A stretch of 64,000 nucleotides of DNA, from positions 17,475,085 through 17,539,084 of the forward strand of contig JAZBQD010000019.1 of NCBI GenBank assembly GCA_036583965.1. The letters are read 5' to 3'. Source of the stretch: Prunella strophiata. Its lineage: Eukaryota > Chordata > Aves > Passeriformes > Prunellidae. A program made the translations under genes and the position numbers. Under the pieces are notes generated by a model. It searched no databases. It saw only the letters and a program-made list of their open reading frames with translations, and was not told the origin of the DNA. Below, in pieces: positions 40,601 to 53,556 of this stretch. Position 1 is the first letter of the stretch. Each line of letters starts with the position of its first letter.

Positions 40601-41261
40601 TAGAGTGAGTTATGGTTTGTGGTAATCTGTGTATTAAAAGATGTTTGTGTTATTTTCTTAAACATGTATAGAATGCTTTAACCAAATTGAAGTAGATTCT
40701 GGAACTGCATTTTTCCTCCCCTTGAGTAGAACAGCCTTGCACATGAGGGCAGAAGGGAACAGGTACAAGTTACCTTAGGATGGCACAAGAAACATTGATT
40801 GCTCCTGCATATTATCTATAGATTTGGTTTTGTTTTGCCTCATACTTGGCTTGATGTGGGGGGCTTTGGGACTGCCTCCCTACTTTGGTGACTATCTCCT
40901 CCGCACAGGATGGGTCTGCTTTGCCACCAGCTGGAAGTTCTGTGAGGAGGAGGGATGTGCAATTCCAAGCTGGTTCACAACTGCTTAAAAGGAGAGGTAA
41001 ATGCTGAAAAAAACAGGGCTGCCTCCTGTCTGGCTGAGCAAAATGAGGCCAGATGGGTATTTCAGTCAAATAGAACACGTCCCTCAGAGTGATTTAAAGC
41101 ACAGTCTGAAGCTGAATGTGCGGGGTGGAGAAGAGGTTTGTGATGAGCAGATTATTTCATCCAGCATCTGTGAGAGTCGGGGTGTCTCACTCTGTTCTGT
41201 GTTATTTTGTTTTGTCTTTAAGGAAGGTGACTTTAAAGTGTGGCACTGTGCTTCCTGTCCT

Positions 41262-41442
41262 GCCGGGTGACGGCTGCGGTCCTCGGTGCCGGTGGACTGC
41301 TGCCGGTTGCCATGGGAATGAGAGACCTCCCCAGCCAGGCAGCGCTCCATCGCTCCATCGCTGCTCTGCGCTGGGAATTGGCTGCAGCGGCACAGACGTC
41401 TCTCCCCGCTGGGGAGCTGAGCTGCCTTTGCCTTTCTCTCGG
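41262..41442. promoter_or_regulatory. Small CpG-rich patch with RFX-like and CRE-like motifs
   Basis: Fourteen CpG dinucleotides occur in about 180 bases of roughly two-thirds GC, inside an AT-rich, CpG-poor intron. It contains gttgccatggga at 41306, close to a half of the RFX X-box, GACGTC near 41396 (a CRE core half) and GGTGACGG near 41266. There is a short tandem repeat cgctccat. It could be an internal promoter or an enhancer; the sequence alone does not decide. No TATA box or recognisable first exon was identified. Confidence 0.45.
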
Positions 41443-42797
41443 GGGTGATTGAAATGTACTGACCCTACCTGACGTGATTGGGGATTATAGGATGAGGGTG
41501 TTTATTTTTAGCCTGAAAGGGTATCATGGCATATTGAAATACATCTCTGCTCTCATGTGGAAAAACATACATTGCTGGAGTAGTGTGTTTCTTCTGCTTA
41601 GCAGGGATGCTTTCCACTCACCTGTTCACATGTCAGAGCACAAGTACCACACTGGACTTTCTTAGCTGGATCAATCAAATCTTGTATTTATCGTTGTTCT
41701 CTTGCTTTGTGAAGTTACATTTCAGTACTCATGAGCAAGTATAAAGACAATTCCTACATAAGCCACTTTAATTGAACTTATTCGACTTCAATATTCCTTT
41801 CTGAACTCATTTGCTGCTCTTTGACTTCAGTGCCTTCAGCAGCATTTCTGATGCACAGGATGGTGAGGGAGGTTCACATCTGAAATGCCCAAGTACTGCA
41901 GTGAGGGGTGGCAGCCGGGAGCACTCCCTTGCATGTTGCTGTTTTTGCCATGTGGCCTTTCCATCAGAGGATAATCTTGGTTCACACATGATTCACACAT
42001 CCATTGGTTAGAAGGGAAACTGATAGCTCCTTCTGTCTACAGACAAAACATATCCTGAGTTTCAAAGTTCTTGTTTTCTCTCACTCTCTGTGCACATAGG
42101 AATGTTACACCATGAAGATTGTAGACCATGGTCCATATTTTTATAACTTTTTTACCTCATTTCATCTGCTCTGAAGGTTGCCACAATATATAAAGCAAAC
42201 AATGAAGGGAATCTTCAGTAGGGCTTGTTTGAAAAGCCTTTATAATAGTTTATTTAAAATCTTTGCCTCTGTGTGGATAAAATGTAATTAAAGCAAGAGA
42301 TGCATAGTAAATGACACTAATTCAGAAAATACATATATATCATCAAAGTTTTTATTTCTGAAAGTTCTAATTATGTAAAAATATGGGAAAGCAATGGAAC
42401 TAGAAGCCTGGTTGCATTGTAAGTAGTGCAAAATATTTTAGTAACTCTAGTACTAATGAGCAGAACATATTTTTTTTTGTTTTAGTTTTTTTCAAATGGC
42501 ATTAGTATTCCAAACAGCAAAATCCCTGGCTGGAGAATTGTAGAAATGATGATTGCTCATTAGCAAATAGAATACAGATGTTCTGTTCAGTTTGCCTGAG
42601 TGCTTCACATAAACACCTTGGGGAGTGACTGGCACAGAGTACAAAACTTGATAGCTTAACAGTGTGCTAAACACTTCGGGGCTGGCAATAGAAGCAGAAG
42701 CATACCATGTAATTTTGTAAAATTTCATGTAATTTTTAATTATTTGTAGTGTTTGTGTAACGCGACAACCTTAGTGTAGGAAGTGCTGGGGGAAAGG

Positions 42798-42821
42798 TGT
42801 TTCTACAAGCCTGTAGAAACA
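42798..42821. repeat. Inverted repeat, 10-bp arms, 4-nt loop
   Basis: TGTTTCTACA and TGTAGAAACA are exact reverse complements around AGCC, able to form a compact hairpin. Confidence 0.95.
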
Positions 42822-43673
42822 ACTCTACCAGAAACTAGACTTGGGTCAACTCTTTGGAGGTCTGTTCATGTGGTTTTGGTTGGCTTTCTACCTTCAGCTT
42901 ACAGAGGAGCAAATTTCCCTTGACGTCTGTGAATCTTGTATCAGTTGTACATTTTTGTATTTGCCTGACCAGTTGCTAGAATTTCTTGGGCCTTTGAGGC
43001 AGCATATTTTTGTTTTTTTTCTCATACATCTTCATGTCTCCGCTCAGTTTCTTTTGTTCCTCCACCCTCACCCCCACAACAATAATCCCAACAATGGTTT
43101 TTTCATTGTAATAATTTTTAATTGTATGTGTGCAGCAACTGTTTTTGAGGCTATATTAAATAAAGACTGGATTAATAAGGCAGTATTAGGAGCTCATTGA
43201 TAGTTGTGTGTTAGTGGCTGTGGGGTTTTGCATCCCATTATGGATGTTACTAAATTCAGCTTTCTGCCAATGTTAGAGGTGTTTAGTGAACAGCTGAAAG
43301 GGGAGATGCCCCATCTCTGCTGAAGGAACCAAGTGAGTTAAGCTTCTCTGTGTCCCTTGCTCTTGAGCTCTGCTCCTTGCAGGATTTTTTAAGAGAGAGT
43401 TCCCTTTGAGTGAAAATGTAGGAATTGTTTGGGTTTTAAAACCCATTTTAGGAATTATGATTCTTATTCATGCAATTGGGTGGATTTCCAAAGAAAAGGA
43501 ATTCCTAGCTGTGATGTTACTTTGGCCTCTTACCATGATGTGCATTTGTGTTGCACTTATTTAGTTGCCAGAGACAGCCTGGAAAGAAGCTGAGTGAATT
43601 TTGAAAGTTAAAAAATGCATTTATTTTATTAAAGAGCATGTTGATTTCAGTGGGTTCTTTTGGGTTGTTTTGA

Positions 43674-43707
43674 TTGGTTGGTTGGTTGGTTGGTTGATTG
43701 GTTTGTG
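43674..43707. repeat. (TTGG)n tetranucleotide microsatellite
   Basis: About five consecutive TTGG units from 43674, then one variant unit (TTGATTGG), within a longer G/T-rich stretch that continues to about 43770. Confidence 0.92.
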
Positions 43708-45191
43708 GTTGGGGTTGTTCTTCTGGTTTTATTGGGAATTTTTTGTGTTAGTTTTGTTTGGTTTTTTTTCATTGGGTAAGAAGTCTTTAAATTGCTTCCA
43801 TGAAGGCGTGGTGCAGCAAAATTAGCTTGAAAGCTCTACCTATTTCAGACTGAGCTGAACTACCCTAAGCCAGATCGCCTGCTGCAGCTGTGCTGCAAAA
43901 ATACTGTGTATTAGGACATCCTTGGCAAGCAGTTATTAAAAAAATATTTTGTGGGGGCTTATTAGACCACCTTAGTGGAAATGTTCTCAAAGTATTGAAC
44001 AATGTCAGCACTGGAAATTGATCACATGATACAAATGACAAGATGGCATTGGGTACCCAGAGAGCTGGTTACAGCCTCAGGGCTTGTTCTTGTGAGCTTC
44101 CATTTCTCCTTTTAAGAAAATACTCCAGAGTAAATGGAAAATTACTTATTAGATTGTCCTGCTGAGTTGAAAATAATCTGTCTGAATGTAAAAAAACCAT
44201 GGTAGGTATCAAAGTTATACCACTTCTAGAGGCAGAATCAAATTAAAGTGAGTTGAGACAAGTCGCATCGCATGAAGTGATGCTGTCTGTAAAGAGTACT
44301 TTGCATTCCTATACCTTTTTACAGCCATAACTGAGAGAAGAATATTGGGCAAGCTTCACTTACAAAGCTCTTGTTTGCTTCCTCCTCTTGCCCTAAAGCA
44401 AACAAAATAGTCAGGCTCATAGTTTGGAGTTTATTGAATGAACCCAAATCACTTATGTGCTGTTCAGTTGTAGTGGCAGCAAGGCTAATAGATGTGAAAA
44501 TATTAGCCACACAAAAAGGCAAAAACCTTGGCCCACTGGTAAACATTTGGAAACTCACTTAAAACGTTCATCAGGCAATTTGGGCTGCAGGATAAATGCA
44601 TGTAGGAAGAAGGAAGCTGAAAGCAAAATGCCTCAGCTGTGAGATGTGTAAGAATACTTGTGATAAAAATTTCCATTCTAGTGTTATCTCTTCCTTTCTG
44701 TTTCTCTTTCAGTGCCCCTTCAATAAGTATTGAAAATCACATTAACAAATAGCAAGTGTGTGAAGGAAAGCATGTTAAAGAAGAAAATTAATGATTGTGT
44801 TAGCTTGATGACCAAGGCACTGTCCTGTGTTGAAAAGAAGGTATATCTGAGGCAGATGGTAATGGGGACTTAAGGTTTCATATTCAAGCACATTTTAAAA
44901 ATCTGAGAAATTGTAGACTACAGGCCAGCTATAGCAGTTATTGTCAGCCAAGACACATGTAATAAGAGGCAGTCTTTACCTCAAAAAGCTTGCAGAGTGA
45001 GTACACCAGCCAGGCAGCCCGTTCAAAGGAGAAGAATTAAGCTTCATCCATTTGGAAGAGAGGATGAAACACATTACCTGAAACCACAGTGTCTGCTTGG
45101 AAACAGGATGTGAATTTGAGGCTGTAGTACTCCCAGGTTTTTTCTGGCACAGGTTTACATTTAGTCCTGTTGGTCTTTGGATAGACCTAGA

Positions 45192-45216
45192 TATTCTTCA
45201 CCTATGGTGAAGAATA
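45192..45216. repeat. Inverted repeat, 11-bp arms, 3-nt loop
   Basis: TATTCTTCACC and GGTGAAGAATA are exact reverse complements around TAT. Confidence 0.95.
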
Positions 45217-48200
45217 ATTGTTCCCATATATCTTACTATAAGGTTCATCCTTCAATAGGGACACAGGGTTTAACAGAGAGGGTCCAGATGGATTGAGCCT
45301 TCCCATCACTGCTTGGAGATCTGATATACCTTACTTTGAAATTGAGAAATGGAGTGGTAGAGAATTGTTGCTGTGATATGAATTATTCCCACTGTTATTA
45401 AATAATAAACATGACCACAGCGACCTACTCACTCTCTAAACTGGATTCCTTCTGTGCTTTAATCTTGGTAATGGCTTCATATTTGAACTACAAAATGTCA
45501 TGGGTGAGCTGTGGGCTTCTGAAGACAGGGACAGCAGAAGGAAGTTGGTAGATTGATACCATATCGTGTATCATAAAGTAAGGTAGTAAAAAGCCTCAGG
45601 AAATTATATTTCTTAAGTAATGCAATCAGAATTGCTCTTAGACAGAGAAGATTGGTTTGTATTTACTAGCTGTGTTTACTGCATTTTCTAATGTGCCTAA
45701 GGAAACTTCAGGAAGAGGAAAATGGAGTTCTAGACCCTGAATCCATACAGTTACTTTTGGGAATAACAGCAAAAATGAGTGAGCTTGATTTGCTACACAG
45801 CAGATGCCAGGATTATATGATGTGGAAGGAATTTTTTACTTTTAAACCCTTTCAGTGTGATGACATGCAGGGGAGAGGAAGGAGGGGCTGACATAAGTGC
45901 CCTTATGTTTTTTTAACCTCTTCAGTGCTCTGAATCCAGAGATAGCAGTTGATTCATGTAAGCACAGCCTGTCTGCATAGGTGGACTCTACCAAAACAAC
46001 AATTAAATATAGTGTATGTTTCTGGATTAGAGCTAAATGGGAACTGAAAATAATACTAATTATTCTGTGGTTTAAAGCCACACTGCTATAAACAGAAAAT
46101 GCAATAAGCAGAGAGAACTGAGTTTGCATGAAAATAAATGAAAAGTACAGTGTGTCTTTTTTGGTATTTATGTATTATTTAAAACAAGTTTAGCAGACTA
46201 TAAAGCTTTTGATTATAGTCAGCTTGTAAGTGTGTTCTGCTACATTGTGCAGCATCTCAAAATAAAATGGACCAGCAGTTGTTTACAAAAGCTAAAGACT
46301 TTCCAAGACAAAGCTCATGGGAGGAGCAGATGGTATTTGGGCATTGTGTTGTGGTCTTGCAATCCACTCAGTGCCATGTTTGGCTGATTCATAGAGTTCC
46401 ATTTGCAGAGGCATCCTAGTGAGCAGCTTCACCAAGAGAAGAAACATTTGAATGAACTTTTTTTCCTTTTGTGCTGTCTTCAGTAAATGCCATTGACTGC
46501 TGCTATATTTAAAGAAAGTGACAGGAGTGTATCATAGCCTTTATTGAAATGAACCTGTGTCCTTTGCAAGCAATGATCCTTCTGTTCAGGAGAGCTTTTC
46601 TGTGTTAGCTGTGATAAGGTGAGGAAGCCATGCAGGGAAGGTTCAGCCCCAGGTGTCTGGGGTGGGATCACTCACAGGGGATTATCAGTGGCCTGTGGAG
46701 TGCAGCCAGCCCAGGTGTGCTGCTGAAGGTCAGCGTCCTGCCTTGGCACCTCATCACTCCAGGATCTGCTTTATTGTGCAGCTGACAACTCCTGCAGAGG
46801 GAGAAGTGTTCCCACTGCCCTGCAGGCAGCCTGCTGCCCCCCACCCCTCCCCTCCCACACTGTGTGTTGGGGGACTTGACAGTTTCAGCTGGACAGGAGG
46901 GGAATGTGTTCTTCACTAATTGAAAGGGGATGAAAATACATTCTTGCCAAAGGGAGAGAAAGGGGAGGAGGGTGGTGGGATGCAGGAAAGAGGGGACAAT
47001 ATGAAACCTCAGGTGACAACATCTTTATGGCATTTCCCTTTTAGGCACTAATAAATCTAAGGATGACTTAATGTGCAAAACCTGTTGAACCTGTTGGCAA
47101 GAACAGAGCCCCAGATCCTCATTGCAGAGGGTTTGTTTGTTGCTACCAACTGCATTTCCATTGCCTAGTGATAGTGTTTGCTTTCTTGGAATTTGCTTTC
47201 TGGTGCAATGTTCCAGCAGTCCTGACAGCAGCCCTGCAGAGGTGGAGTTGCTGTGGGCCAAGGTACGGTGGGGCTGCAGGCACCCCAGGAGCCCAGCCCT
47301 GCTGCCAGGAGGGGAACAGCAAAGGAGTGTCATGGCTTCAAAGGGGCTGAATGTGAGGCACAGGGGGAAACTGCAGTCTCTTCCTACTCTCACTGGCAGG
47401 CACGTTTGGCGTTAAACCCATTGCTTTTATAGGAACAGGCTGACCTACTTATTAAGGCATTGTATTTCAGTGTTCAGCTATGGCTGTCTGCCCCAGAAGG
47501 GTTGTGTTTCCAACCCTGCTGAAACTCAGCCCCCAGCCATGGGAAGTCTTGGACAAGGCATGCTGATGTGTCTGTCCGGTGTGAGGAGCTCTGGTACCAT
47601 AGCGAGGGGCACCACATCTTACCCCTGTGGAAAAAGGGAAGAAGCCTGCTGAAGGAACTGATATATGCCCAAGAGGAACAGGAAAATAGAAAGAAAATTG
47701 GAGAGGATGATATTTAAATGTTATGAAAGGTTTTGACCAGAAACTGTGGTTTTGATTGCATTCTGTGGGGTAGAATAATGGCAAGCCACTTGTGGCAAGT
47801 AGCTGTGGGTGTGCTTGGGGTATCTTAAAGGAACTCTTCTCTGCCAGCTTGTGAACTTCAGAGGTGCTTGTAATTGGCTGCCCTTCCCTAGCTACATTCA
47901 TAAAGCACAGGGAAGGAAGGGTTGGTTTGAGAAGAACAGACTCAAATTAGCAAGGTGGGAGACACCAAAGGTCTCTGTGGAGTCAGGGAGGAGCTCCCTC
48001 TGCATTTGGTCAGCTGGTGGCTCTGTGCTGATGTCAGATTTGTGCATCTCATGTCATGGAGATGATGGCATCAGCCATCATGGGAAGCAGTCCTGCAGCT
48101 CTTTCCAGCCGGGGGCTTTGGACTATTATAGCAAATCCAGATTTCTGTGAGCAAGTGTCAAAAGTGTGGTGGTGGATAAGTTGAGACAGAACTAAGAAAT

Positions 48201-50767
48201 GTCTTTTCTGTGTCAGACCATTCCTTCTGCCTCTGCTCTAGGGGCTTTTCATTTTTTCAGAGCTGCTGGGTGTCATGTTGCTACAACAGCAAGAAGTATC
48301 TGCTCCATCCATCTGTAACAGTGAACTTAGACTCTCTCTGCTGCTCTGACTGCAATATATACACTTACATGTCTTTAAAATAAAAACCAAATTTGTTGCT
48401 CTGACAGGACATCCCCAGATGATTTAAAAAAAATTTTCTGCTGTTTTTATTGAGGCTCTTATGAATATATCTGTTAAGTTTCCATCCTGGAAAAATGAAA
48501 TAGTTGTCCCAATAGTCAAAGTTTTCTGAGAGATTTCCTCCAGTTTTACCCCTGAAAAGCTGTGATGTCCTTCAGTATTTGCCATGTTGGCTTGGCTTTA
48601 AGAACCACCAAAGGAGAAGTTCATGTAGACATGCTCAGCCAGAGTGTAATCACAGATTTTGTAAAATTCACTTGTCTGCCTTTTGTGCATTTTTTCCAGT
48701 ACCTTCTACTTACATGCATTCTCTTTTTCTTTGATATACATATATACCTCTTGTCAAGCTACTTAATCTAAAAGTTTTGAAAAAAAAAGAGAGAATTTCT
48801 GTGTTTAAATTGAGAGGCAGTCTGCTATCATAATGATAGAGCTGTAGGATTATTACCCAGAGATACAAAATGACAGACATCATAGTTAATACTCATCAGC
48901 ATCCTTTCTAGAAATCTCAAACAGTCCCATCAGTAAAAAGCCTAAGCAAGCTGTGCTGCATTATCCTGATTGAGGGCCAGATCATATTTGATGTTGCTGG
49001 CTGACATGAGTAGAAAATAAAGTTTTCCCACTTCTAAAACCAACTTTATAAATAACCTTTTTGTTGCATTGCAAATACATCCTCACACTTCTGTTAAAAT
49101 ACCCAGTAATGACATGAAAACCAACCTCAAACATGTTCCCAGATACTTTGCCTTGAAACTAAAAGGATGTCTGGTAAAGGAAGATGTAGCTCAGTGCATA
49201 CACAGCACTAAAGAGTTTGTGAGTTTATGAATTCCAGGACTTTTCCAACCAGTATCAGGTTTTGCAACATTGATTTTTAATCAGGCATGATTACCACTCT
49301 TAGTCTTCTTTGAAACAAGTGACTAATGACTTCTCCCCAGGTATTTTAAGGCTTTACTCTATTTTCCATAACTGTATTATAGTTGTATAATGTACCCTTT
49401 GTTTTTTTACTCTAAGGAGTCCTGTAACTATCAGATCTGTAACTCTGCTAGTATTTCACTGACAATTTTGCATAAAATAGAAACATCTTCATTGATATAT
49501 TCTCAAAGGAATAATATTTGTGGTCTCTTATAACAAAAGCCTTACAATTCTATAGAGTATGCCATTAGCATGTTTGTTATACTGGATGAAATATTGTACC
49601 AGATTTATGAATAATTATCTTGAAATCAGGGCATCAGGTATTTTTAAGAGGAAGAGGATCACTATGATGTTTTCAGTTCTGTTCCTGATTACATGCAGGG
49701 CAGCTGTTTGCTGTAAATGATGGCACTAAAATGAAAAATAAATCAAAGGTTTTTTTCTTTTTGCATTTGCTTTTCTGGAGGTTTGCAGCCCTTATCCTTT
49801 GAGATTTCCCTACACCCTGCTGGAGGACAGGAAGGAGAGAAACAGGGAGATGTGGACTAGGAAGGGAAATCTTCAACAGGCACACCTGGGAAGCTTAACA
49901 ACTGTTCACCTTGTGTCTGATCAGGGAGGAGATGAGTGCATTGGGAGGGCCTCTGTACAGAGGGGTAGTGGGGTAGTGGGTCCATGTGGCATGCCCAGGA
50001 GAGGGCAGGCACTCATTAAAGATGAGTGCACAGAGATGGGAAAGGGGCAAGGCAAACATGTTCTCTCTGGTTTGGTTTGTTGTAATCAATCTGATTACCC
50101 AACATTATTAAGATTCATTTGCCCAGACAGCCCATGTTTTGCTCTCAACAGACACTAAGATCTGAATGCACAGCTCATGGTAGTAAATTGATTTTGCACA
50201 GACAGAGGTAGTACAAACTGTGTGCTATACGTATATGGAGTGGAACCTCTGAAAGGCCAGAGAGGTGCCTTTGTGTTGCACTGACAAGGATTGCAGAAAC
50301 TGCTGCTTAAAATTAGTAAAACAGCTCTCTCTAAAGTTTGTTGAAATTTTGGAGTACAAAATGAAATGTGGGGCTTTTTCTCTGTTTGGTTGTAAGCACA
50401 AAGTTGACAAGATGACTAAATACATAATAAAAGCATATTCCATGTTTCTTCATGGCAGCTTTTGCCTTGCCACCCACTTGGCAGGAGCAAGGACTGTTCT
50501 TCCCACCAGAGGCATGGCTGCCTGGTATCAGGGGCTGCATTTGGTGGGCTGTAAAGAGATGAGATCTAGCACCATTTAAAAGGTGCTTCATTGTATGCCC
50601 ATGAGAATTGTGCAGAACATGCTTATGATTGTTGTTAATGAAACCACTAGTCCTTTATGAAACTGTCCTGAGCTGTAGCTAAGCTGCCCAGCTGTTCTAG
50701 CCTGGGGCTGAGCCCTGCAGCATGCTGGTACTCTGATCCTAGTCCATGGATGCTACTCATTCTCTGC

Positions 50768-50793
50768 CATATATATGTATATATACATATGTA
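50768..50793. repeat. TA-rich palindromic patch
   Basis: An alternating purine-pyrimidine patch containing an 18-bp perfect palindrome (atatgtatatatacatat). Confidence 0.9.
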
Positions 50794-50845
50794 AGTGTTT
50801 TCCTGGATTACAGAGACAGCTCTCACTGTTTTCTGGATAAAGCTT

Positions 50846-50847
<2 letters not shown>

Positions 50848-50871
<24 letters not shown>
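50848..50871. repeat. Poly-T run (24 T)
   Basis: Uninterrupted run of 24 T followed by aaatttttt. No retrotransposon body was recognised beside it. Confidence 0.95.
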
Positions 50872-50880
<9 letters not shown>

Positions 50881-51137
50881 GGTGTCCCACAACTTATTTT
50901 AGGCATGGCCTGTATGCGTGATCAGTGCTTGGTCAGCATAAAGAGAAGAGGATGAGAGCTTCTTAGCTTACCCACTCTGTTTTGTGGAGTAAATACACTT
51001 TACACCTTTCAGCTGATGAGCTGAAAGAGTCTGCAAAAGAGTTCTGATTGTGTTCTGCCTGTTTCTTACTTCTTTGGTAACTTCACCTGTCAGCTAGTGG
51101 CCATTCAGAATTCAAGGAGTTTGAACAGGATCATTCA

Positions 51138-51163
51138 TAGCAACTCAGAGTAGCAACTCAGAG
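51138..51163. repeat. Perfect 13-bp tandem repeat, two copies
   Basis: TAGCAACTCAGAG occurs twice head to tail with no difference. Confidence 0.95.
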
Positions 51164-51199
51164 GTTGGCCAAAGTGGAATCCTGTGTAACTTCTTCATT

Positions 51200-51227
51200 T
51201 TAATTAAATTCATTTTAATTTAATTAA
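51200..51227. repeat. AT-rich inverted repeat, 11-bp arms
   Basis: TTAATTAAATT and AATTTAATTAA are reverse complements around a 6-base spacer. The same stretch also holds a direct repeat of cattttaatt. Confidence 0.92.
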
Positions 51228-53005
51228 TCAAAATGTAATAGATAATAGTAAAAAGTTGTTTCAACTGTTTTGGCTAGAAAGGAGCTGCATGATAGCAGTT
51301 TGGCAAGTTAGGAGCATCGAAGGGGGCCTTTAAATGTGACTTAACAGCAAAGTCCTTGTCTTAGTGCTTGCTCTTTAAACTCTCAAATGAACTTACTCTC
51401 CCTCCACATTTCAGTTCCTAACATTTAATATTTCCTCTGCTTTTGAAATGTGTAAGTAAAAATGCCAGTGATGACAACATTGAATTTGCATGTTTGCTAG
51501 TATATAGCATAGATGGTGCCAAGTTAACAAAGTGCTTAGTGGAATATCTGACACGCATGTGCAACTGAATTCAAGGAAAATGTAAATGAAAACAAGTTTG
51601 AGAAGATTTTTTCGGGTTTGCAGCGTATCTTCTACAGAATCTCTTCTGTGAAGTATGGAAGTAAGAAACAAAAAAACTTTGATAATTAGGAAGCAGTGTT
51701 TAGTCTAAACAAATGGAAGGCAGCTTCCGAAGAGTCCCTTCCCCTGGGTCACATTGTGAGCAGCAGCACACTGTAAATACTTCTGAAACTTCACATGCAG
51801 ACTTTTTGCTTTGTTTCAGCTCCTGTTAGAAGAGTTTACTAGAAGTGTTCTGATTGCCAGTCTTGTCTTCAGCCAGTGTTGCTTTACTGAAATTATCTTT
51901 AAACTTAATAGTTCTTCTACCTTGCTTTTTACCCCTGCATCCATGGTTACCTCATATTGATAGTATTACTTCCTCTCTGCCTTTGTTTTGCTTAACTGAG
52001 CAACCCAAGCTCTCTGCTTTCTGTCATAAAGTCAGTTTCCATGTTGGTTTAGTTGTCTAGCTGTTTTTTTTAAGGTTTTGTGGTTTTATTTTCAAAGAGT
52101 GCATCTTCCCTGCTTTTCTCTGGATACAGGGTTGATCTAGGTCTTGGTGCAGTGACTTGCAGAAACTGCAGCTTTCCCCAGGCTGAGGTACAGAGTTCCT
52201 CAGTCCAGTCTGTTTTCCAGAGGTTCCACAGGAAGCATTTAGTTCATCAGAACTTGCTCTTTCAAAAGTAATAGATCTTAAACAAAATTAGGCTTGTTGT
52301 TATCCTTCCCACTTAATCTAAACTGAATCACTTCATGGTCCCCTGTTCCAAAGTCATCCTCATTATTTAACATAAAGAGCAGAATAGAATCTATTCTTGT
52401 TCATTCAGCAACATGGTTAAAGAAACTTGTCAGCTGTCACATCCAGGAATAACTGGTCTTACCATGGTTATTAGCATTTGTTCTCCAATCTGCACTGTGA
52501 AGTTAGTCTCCCTTGTTGACGTAATTCCCATTTCTTTAATGATGCAGAGCTCTATCCAGATCTATATCTGGTGTAAGAAGTCAAGAGCAGACCCAGAGTC
52601 TCTTTCTTAGAAATCTTCTTTGACCATCTGTCCACAGCATTGCCAAACATTTTCTTTTTTATTCTGTTTCCGAAGTCTGCTCTTTCTTTATTGCATAACA
52701 GTATCCTACAATATAAAATCTCTATTTTCTTTGAAAAGCACAGACCTTTTGACACCTGTTTCACTAATAATTCTGTTCCACCCTGTTTGTGAATTTTCCT
52801 GTAATAGCACTAGTGCTTTGAGTTCCTCTTCCATTATGGCAGTCTGCCCTGTGTTATTAGCACACAGCTATTTTAGCTGCTGGATTTTTTGTTCATCCTT
52901 TATGTTCTAAAGTTGGTTTTAGACTGCATTTGGCTCTTATGCTATATACATTGCTTTCATTGGCAGTGTCACATGCCTGACCTTTTCCTCATCATTAGCA
53001 GCACC

Positions 53006-53020
53006 TTTTTTTTTTTTTTT
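53006..53020. repeat. Poly-T run (15 T)
   Basis: Uninterrupted T run within a pyrimidine-rich stretch. Confidence 0.92.
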
Positions 53021-53498
53021 CACATCCCTGAACTACCTTTCTCACTGTTGTTTTCATGTTTATGTGATATTTGCCCCTTTGCTTTCTTGGATCCTGAAAC
53101 CAGTGGGGAATTTATGTTCACCTCCCCTCACTTTGTTCTTGGCATGGATTGTGGCATGGTTGTTCCAACAGTTGGGATATTTGGGTGAAGCCCTCCTGAA
53201 GACTCATCTTGTGGTGACAGTACCCAGAAGCAGCCTTTTCCTGGAGAACTGCAGGAAACTGTAGTGGTTGAGGGAGGCAGGGGGACTGAAGGCATTTCCT
53301 CAAGGGTCACTCAGGCCGAGGGAAATGCATCGGATCTTTTCCAGCTGGCACGTCCTGTGCTTGCTGGACTGAAAGAGGTGCTTGGTTCTCAAGGCCTGGT
53401 GGACACAAATATATTTTGAAACAGCAGTGAGAAGGAAATGAGTGCTTAGAAAAACACTGCTATGGGACAATGTAAGGTATGGTTTATTTGGTCTTAAA

Positions 53499-53556
53499 TG
53501 GTCATAGTTTTATAGAGGACTGCCTCTTGGTCACAATTTTATAGAGGACTTCCTCT
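53499..53556. repeat. 29-bp tandem repeat, two copies
   Basis: The units at 53499-53527 and 53528-53556 share 'ttttatagaggact' and end cctct. They differ at a few bases in the left half (tcatagt against tcacaat) and at one base near the end. Confidence 0.93.

Larger units (their letters stand above)
25071..41261 (+). other. FOXN3: Central FOXN3 intron, no supported gene
   Basis: About 16 kb of mostly AT-rich intron. It holds scattered low-complexity patches: G/T-rich at 27181-27247, poly-T at 29681-29697 and an A/C-rich patch near 31614-31655. Open frames up to 144 codons occur on both strands (for example 37599-38033 on the minus strand, 36670-37047 on the plus strand), none with a recognised domain. 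No RNA gene was seen. Confidence 0.7.
41443..53498 (+). other. FOXN3: FOXN3 intron, no supported gene
   Basis: Mostly AT-rich, with a GC-richer interval around 46620-47650 where open frames overlap on both strands without a recognisable product. It contains the microsatellites, palindromes and poly-T runs listed separately. No gene or retroelement was identified. Confidence 0.7.

Noticed and set aside
46620..47660. GC-richer interval as a possible gene or CpG island.
   Set aside because: CpG is sparse, open frames on both strands overlap and no exon structure or promoter motif was seen.
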